The notes below the pieces were generated by a model. It saw only the letters and a program-made list of their open reading frames with translations. It was not told where the DNA came from and did not search any database. 64,000 bases of DNA, from the NCBI GenBank assembly GCA_014529385.2, contig CM043949.1, positions 143,607,242 to 143,671,241 of the forward strand, in the 5' to 3' direction. The stretch is from Adiantum capillus-veneris. Taxonomy: Eukaryota > Streptophyta > Polypodiopsida > Polypodiales > Pteridaceae. Shown piece after piece: positions 59,431-64,000 of this stretch (positions are counted from its first letter, which is position 1; each line of letters opens with the position of its first letter). Made by a program: the position numbers and the translations under genes.

Positions 59431-60760
59431 TTAAACTTGTGCTTCATGTATCCAAATTGGGTCTTTGACTTGGATGTGCTCTTTGGATACTAGCACTTGG
59501 TTGATTCTCTTTGGCTTCTTTTGGATTCTTTTTTGTGATGGAAACTTTGGTTGATAGACTTTTTGCTTTGGTCTCGACTGCATTGTTGGTGGTTTGGCTC
59601 TTGATGTAGAGGCTACACGGGAAGTTTGATGGAGGCTCATTGAAGGTAAAGTTGTCTTGCGAGGTTGATACACCTCAAAGTTTATCTTAGCTTTACCTTT
59701 TCTTGCTATTCTTGGTTGCTCCTTTTTTGCATTGACTTGAGGCGCCTTTGGGGCTTTTGATGATGTTGTTGTTGAAGCTTTTCCTTGTGGTTGAAAGAAG
59801 GTGTTCCTCTAAATTTCTGTCAGAACTAGACTGTCCTTGATGTGATGGGAGTCAATTATGTGGAAAATATCCTTGTACTCCCTAGTACTCAACTTGAATA
59901 CGGCTTCTACCATGCCAAGGCTAAGAAGCAGTATTTTGGAACTTGTGTACACGATCTTCTCTAGGTCGGTGATTGACAGCTCATAAGACATTAGATTTTT
60001 TGTCACTTTTGAATCTATCATGAACATGTGATTTTGAGTCATGTTTCTCCGCATATGCTGAATTTGATCATTGTAGGAGACAACCGATCTTCTTCCTTGT
60101 CCCTGCTCTTGTCTTGATCTTGCGTTTGTTGAACATTTGACGTTGAACTTGGAAAATTTGCTCCTTCATCTACTGTCATTTGCCCTTTATCTCGAGTCGG
60201 CTTCTTTGAAACAACTTTTGGCGATTCTTTCGGTATGTTAATGATGGCATATTCTCTTGGTTGCTCTGCCTCCTTCATTTGCACTATAATATCATGTTCC
60301 AAGACACAGCCATTTGTCTGACATTTTCTGCTTTCACATTCACAGACGTCGTTAGCTTCCTTCAACACTTTTATCATATCCATCTTCATCGTAAAATTTG
60401 GTGTTGACCACCTCATTCACGGAGACATCAAGAGTCACCACTATTTGATCGCATCCAAAGGGTTCAAATAACTCCTCTGGGAATGGTTCCGCAATGTAAG
60501 CTTCATCTTCTAGTGAACGCTCTAGGATGCAATCTTCCTTTCTAAGACTCCCACATTCTGATGCTCCACACATCCAAATATGCGCTTTGCTTTGCAGCCA
60601 AGTTGGTACCTCGTTTTCTTGTTCAGTTATGGTGTGTAATTCTTCCCCGAGGTTCTTCTACATCTCTATAACTATGATCCTTAACATTGGTTTTTGTTAA
60701 GACCTCTTTGTGTCTCAAGTAGATATAATCATTGCCCTACTCATGTACCATTTTGAGTTG

Positions 60761-61022
60761 ACGCATGAATGGTCTACCCAATATGATATCAAAGTTGCTG
60801 CTTTGGTCAAAATTCATTATGGAAAAAAGTGTGCTCATACTCAATGCCACACAAGGATACAATGATTTGTTTTAACATTCCTATCGATTTGACGCATGAA
60901 TGGTCTACCCAATATGATATCAAAGTTGCTGCTTTGGTCAAAATTCATTATGGAAAAACGTGTGCTCATACTCAATGCCACACAAGGATACAATGATTTG
61001 TTCTAACATTCCTATCGATCTC
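60761..61022 (-). repeat. 131-bp tandem duplication inside the protease region
   Basis: ACGCATGAATGGTCTACCC begins at 60,761 and again at 60,892, and the following ~130 nt match almost base for base to CCTATCGAT. It duplicates the part encoding the conserved ILGRPFMRQ end of the protease. Confidence 0.9.
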
Positions 61023-61333
61023 TCCCTGTATCCATCTGCTAATTGTAGCTTCATTTGAGTTTTTCTTAGAGCAGGCTCTCCCCATTTTACCCACATTGCC
61101 TTGGTTGCAATGGCAATTCCTGCCCCACTATCTAATATCGCAACCGTCATTACTCCTTTGTACTCACGTGGTAAGGTGGTGTTTCCTTCATCGTCTTCGT
61201 AGTAATCACCCACCTTACTTACTGGTACTGGTTTTGCTTTTGGTTTCTTAGGAAAATTTTCATCCATGTTTTCATATGCAAGTTGGTCATGTGAAGGGAT
61301 TTTCAACCCCATCTTTTTTAGGTGTTTGCCCAT
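60938..61333 (-). pseudogene. Retropepsin-like aspartic protease domain
   Basis: The open stretch has VAILDSGAGIAIATKAMWVKWG, with the catalytic DSGA at about residue 68, and downstream AYENMDE and LADGYRER-type text. The family's C-terminal ILGRPF motif follows in another frame and is duplicated (see the 131-bp tandem repeat). Retropepsins cut the retroelement polyprotein; this copy is broken. Confidence 0.7.
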
Positions 61334-61387
61334 TTGTCCCCATAGATGCGGTCTAAATTTTAGTAGCTTTGAGAGATAAAGTGTGTA

Positions 61388-62065
61388 TTATATAAGAGAA
61401 GACATCAATTTATGCAAGCTCTTGGTATCCATCATTTTTGGTTTGGCCTTCCATTGAGAAGGTACCACTCTAACTTCTGATTTTGTTTTGAGTTCTCCTA
61501 TGAAAAATGTAAAAGTCTGTAGAGAGCATGGTTTGCTCTCTTCAAATGCAACAAACCCGACATCCCCATATAAAGATCTTATATCCCCTAGGAAAAATTT
61601 GTGATCCATGTCTATCTCAAGGATAGGTACTGACTCTAAAGTAGCATTACCATCTTTTTGGTTTCTGATCGATTCCCATAAGGATTTTGGCCACGGGTTT
61701 TCTACCTCTGAAATTGGGATCATTGCTTGTGAGCCCACGCCATCTGTGGTATTGGTTACTTCCCTTGTATCTAAAGGTGCCTCAACTCCCGGCTCTTCGT
61801 GGTCTCTACTTACTACACCTTGGTTTTCCATTTTCTTTATTTTTTTGCGGATTAGCACCTCCATTTTTGGAGCATCTGGAACAATGTGTGGGTCCATAAG
61901 AGCTTGCGCCTTCTGGATGAGCTCCTTGCACATTTGCAACCTCTCTTTTCCATACCATGGATGAGGATACGTCATCCATCTATGCTCTTGGGTTTGATTG
62001 GGTTTTAGCCTAGCTTCATAGGCTTTGAAAATTTCATCTAAGGATTCAAAGACTTTGTCGACCAA
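61388..62065 (-). pseudogene. Gypsy-type gag/linker segment
   Basis: A 225-codon open stretch starting VDKVFESLDEIFKAYEARL, rich in charged residues, with HRWMTYPHPWYGKERLQMC and a Pro-Lys-Ser tail. I do not recognise a named domain. It is repeated almost unchanged at 63,422-64,000. It links the knuckle/coil segment to the protease segment. Confidence 0.6.
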
Positions 62066-62605
62066 GACTAAACCTCCCTAGTTAGTCTTTGACTTTTTAG
62101 GTCCCTTTGCATTTTTTTTTCTTTCTTGCTCTTGTCTAAGCTGTTCTTTTGTTTGATTTAGTTCAGTTTCTAAAGCATCTTTCTCATGCAGCCTCTTTGA
62201 TTTCATTTTATTCCTTTTGGCTTTCCATGATTTTCTTCCCATTCTCATCGAGAAGTTCTCGAACAGCCAATGTGGCTTCCTCCTCAATGATTGTGTTTTT
62301 AGAATCTTCTTGAGCTTGAGCTCAAGTCATCACATTTAAAGGAATTATGGGTTCTACCTCGAATCTGTTTGAAGAAGGCATCACTCCCCTACAATGTTCA
62401 TTGCTTTCCCCTTGTAGTTTGGATTCTTAGCAAAGTGTTGCAGTAGACGGTCTCCCCCACAACAGTCACATAATACAAATATTTCTATTTATGGACCCTT
62501 GTTTGGGCAACCTCGTGCCAAATGATCACCTCCACATTCATAGCATGGACCTTTTTGTTTCATAGCTGGTGATCCAGCCAATGGTTGTCCTTGTCTTGTG
62601 AGGAT

Positions 62606-63184
62606 GTGTGGGATGCATGTCTAACCTCACCATCCTATCTTATTGCAGTATTAGCCAAAAGCACGATTAATTTGTCAAACCATGGGACGAAGCTAACTCG
62701 ACTAGTGCATAGAGGCTACAAGAGGTTGTCAATCTCTCAGAAAACAACTAACAACTCACATCTAACTCAAGCTACACTCAAGTGACTGAAATCACCAAAA
62801 GCCAATCGCTCATCAACAAGAAAATGACATCTGTTATAGCATCAAATGACATCCAAACATAGCGAAACTTCTAGGACAAGTTTATAAGACCTAAGCACAC
62901 ATGCCTATGGTCTCAAACCCCACTTTATGTCATGTTCCAAAATCGCGATTATTAAAAGCAATGGATTTTTGACCTAGTTGTTTTCGACGCAGAATGCATC
63001 TAAATGCTTAGCAATGATGCCCCAATACCCCGCCTATGCTTAGTTTTCGATTTAAAAGTGTAAATTCCTAGTTATTATGAAATTAGGCCGCGGTCGGCGA
63101 TGCCAAAAGCTACAAAATACTGTGAATGGCTTACGTTAATGCGTAGAGCTCTTACCTGCGGTTGCAATGCAACAAACGCAATCG
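62606..63184. other. No supported gene between the two Gypsy-type copies
   Basis: About 580 nt of unrelated sequence separating the two copies. No LTR ends are clear. Confidence 0.45.
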
Positions 63185-64000
63185 CAATCCCACGTTACTT
63201 ACTGGTACTAGTTTTGCTTGTGGTTTCTTAGGCAAAGTTTCATCCATGTTTTCATATGCAAGTTGGTCATGTGAAGTGATTTTCAACCCCATCTTTTTTA
63301 GGTGTTTGCCTATTTGTCCCCATAGATGCGGTCTAAATTTTACTAGCTTTGAGAGATAAAGTGTGTTTTGTATAAGAGAAGACATCAATTCATGCAAGCT
63401 CTTGGTATCCATCATTTTGGTTAGGCTTTCCATTGAGAAGGTACCACTCTAACTTCTGATTTTGTTTTGAGTTCTCCTATGAAATATGTAAAAGTCTGTA
63501 GAGAGCATGGTTTGCTCTCTTCAAATGCTACAAACCCAACATCCCCATATAAAGATCTTATATCGCCTGGGATCCATGTTTATCTCAAGGATAGGTACTA
63601 ACTCTAAAGTAGCATTACCATCTTTTGGTTTCTGATCGATCCCCATAAGGATTTTGGCCACGGGTTTTCTACCTCCGAAATTGGGATCATTGCTTGTGAG
63701 CCCAAGCCATCTGTGGTATTGGTTACTTCCCTTGTATCTAAAGGTGCCTCAACTCCCGGCTCTTCGTGGTCTCTAGTTACTACACCTTGGTTTTCCATTT
63801 CCTTTATTTTTTTGCGGATTAGCACCTCCATTTTTGGAGCATCTGGAACAATGTGTGGTTCCATAAGAGCTTGCGCCTTCTGGATGAGCTCCTTGCACAT
63901 TTGCAACCTCTCTTTTCCATACCATGGATGAGGATACGTCATCCATCTATGCTCTTGGGTTTGATTGGGTTTTAGCCTAGCTTCATAAGCTTTGAAAATT
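63185..64000 (-). mobile_element. Second partial Gypsy-type copy, same orientation
   Basis: Closely matches 61,205-62,020 in the same strand, with a few small deletions (for example near 63,570). It begins inside the protease-upstream region (TTACTTACTGGTACT) and runs off the right edge. It is a direct duplication or a second insertion of the same family. Confidence 0.85.

Larger units (their letters stand above)
59431..62605 (-). mobile_element. Ty3/Gypsy-type gag-protease remnant
   Basis: In minus order: a zinc knuckle CYECGGDHLARGCP (62,504-62,545, a CX2CX4HX4C motif); a second degenerate knuckle; a charged Lys/Glu-rich coil (62,078-62,287); a linker (61,388-62,065); a retropepsin-like domain with AILDSGAG (about 61,140) and later ILGRPFMRQ (near 60,770 and 60,900); then a disordered tail to 59,431. 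No reverse transcriptase, integrase or LTR is visible. Stops and shifts separate every segment. The Ty3/Gypsy call rests on the protease-like domain and knuckle only. Confidence 0.7.

Overview
The window suggests a leptosporangiate fern. About 43.7 kb of plastid DNA (1-43,736) is joined at a sharp point to about 20 kb of nuclear-type DNA made of decayed retrotransposons and simple repeats (43,737-64,000). The plastid part keeps chlL and chlN (dark-operative protochlorophyllide reductase), the ycf2-trnH-psbA-rps7-rps12-rrn16 order of the fern inverted repeat (IR), trnP-GGG, rpl21, and many codons that make sense only after C-to-U or U-to-C RNA editing. The genus cannot be fixed from the sequence alone.

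Layout: (1) 1-6,508 is a fold-back palindrome. rps7(partial)-rps12-rrn16(5' part) is followed, after a spacer of about 12 nt, by the same block in reverse. (2) 6,414-16,732 continues outward through one IR copy: rps7, psbA, trnH-GUG, ycf2, trnN-GUU. (3) 16,733-38,104 (about 21.4 kb) is a complete small single-copy region: ndhF, rpl21, rpl32, trnP, trnL, ccsA, ndhD, psaC, ndhE, ndhG, ndhI, ndhA, ndhH, rps15, ycf1, chlN, chlL. (4) 38,105-43,736 is the second IR copy (trnN, ycf2), cut off inside ycf2. (5) 43,737-48,376 is a minus-strand Ty1/Copia element whose reverse transcriptase is cut at the plastid join and whose 5' LTR and primer-binding site are still visible. (6) 48.4-59.4 kb has no gene I can support; it holds dispersed and inverted copies of an unnamed repeat family, several tandem duplications and (TC)n/(TG)n tracts. 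(7) 59.4-64.0 kb holds a decayed gag/aspartic-protease element of Ty3/Gypsy type plus a second partial copy in the same orientation.

The plastid genes would encode photosystem II D1 (psbA), a photosystem I subunit (psaC), seven NDH-complex subunits plus NdhF, chlorophyll synthesis (chlL/chlN), cytochrome c maturation (ccsA), ribosomal proteins, and the large import/motor proteins Ycf1 and Ycf2. Most of these reading frames carry one or more 1-nt indels, usually deletions in short homopolymers, at different places in the two IR copies. This fits either a nuclear plastid insertion (NUPT) or an unpolished or chimeric long-read contig. I saw no new defence, mobile or regulatory system. The strongest leads are the rrn16 fold-back, the plastid-Copia junction, and the two-way RNA-editing landscape.
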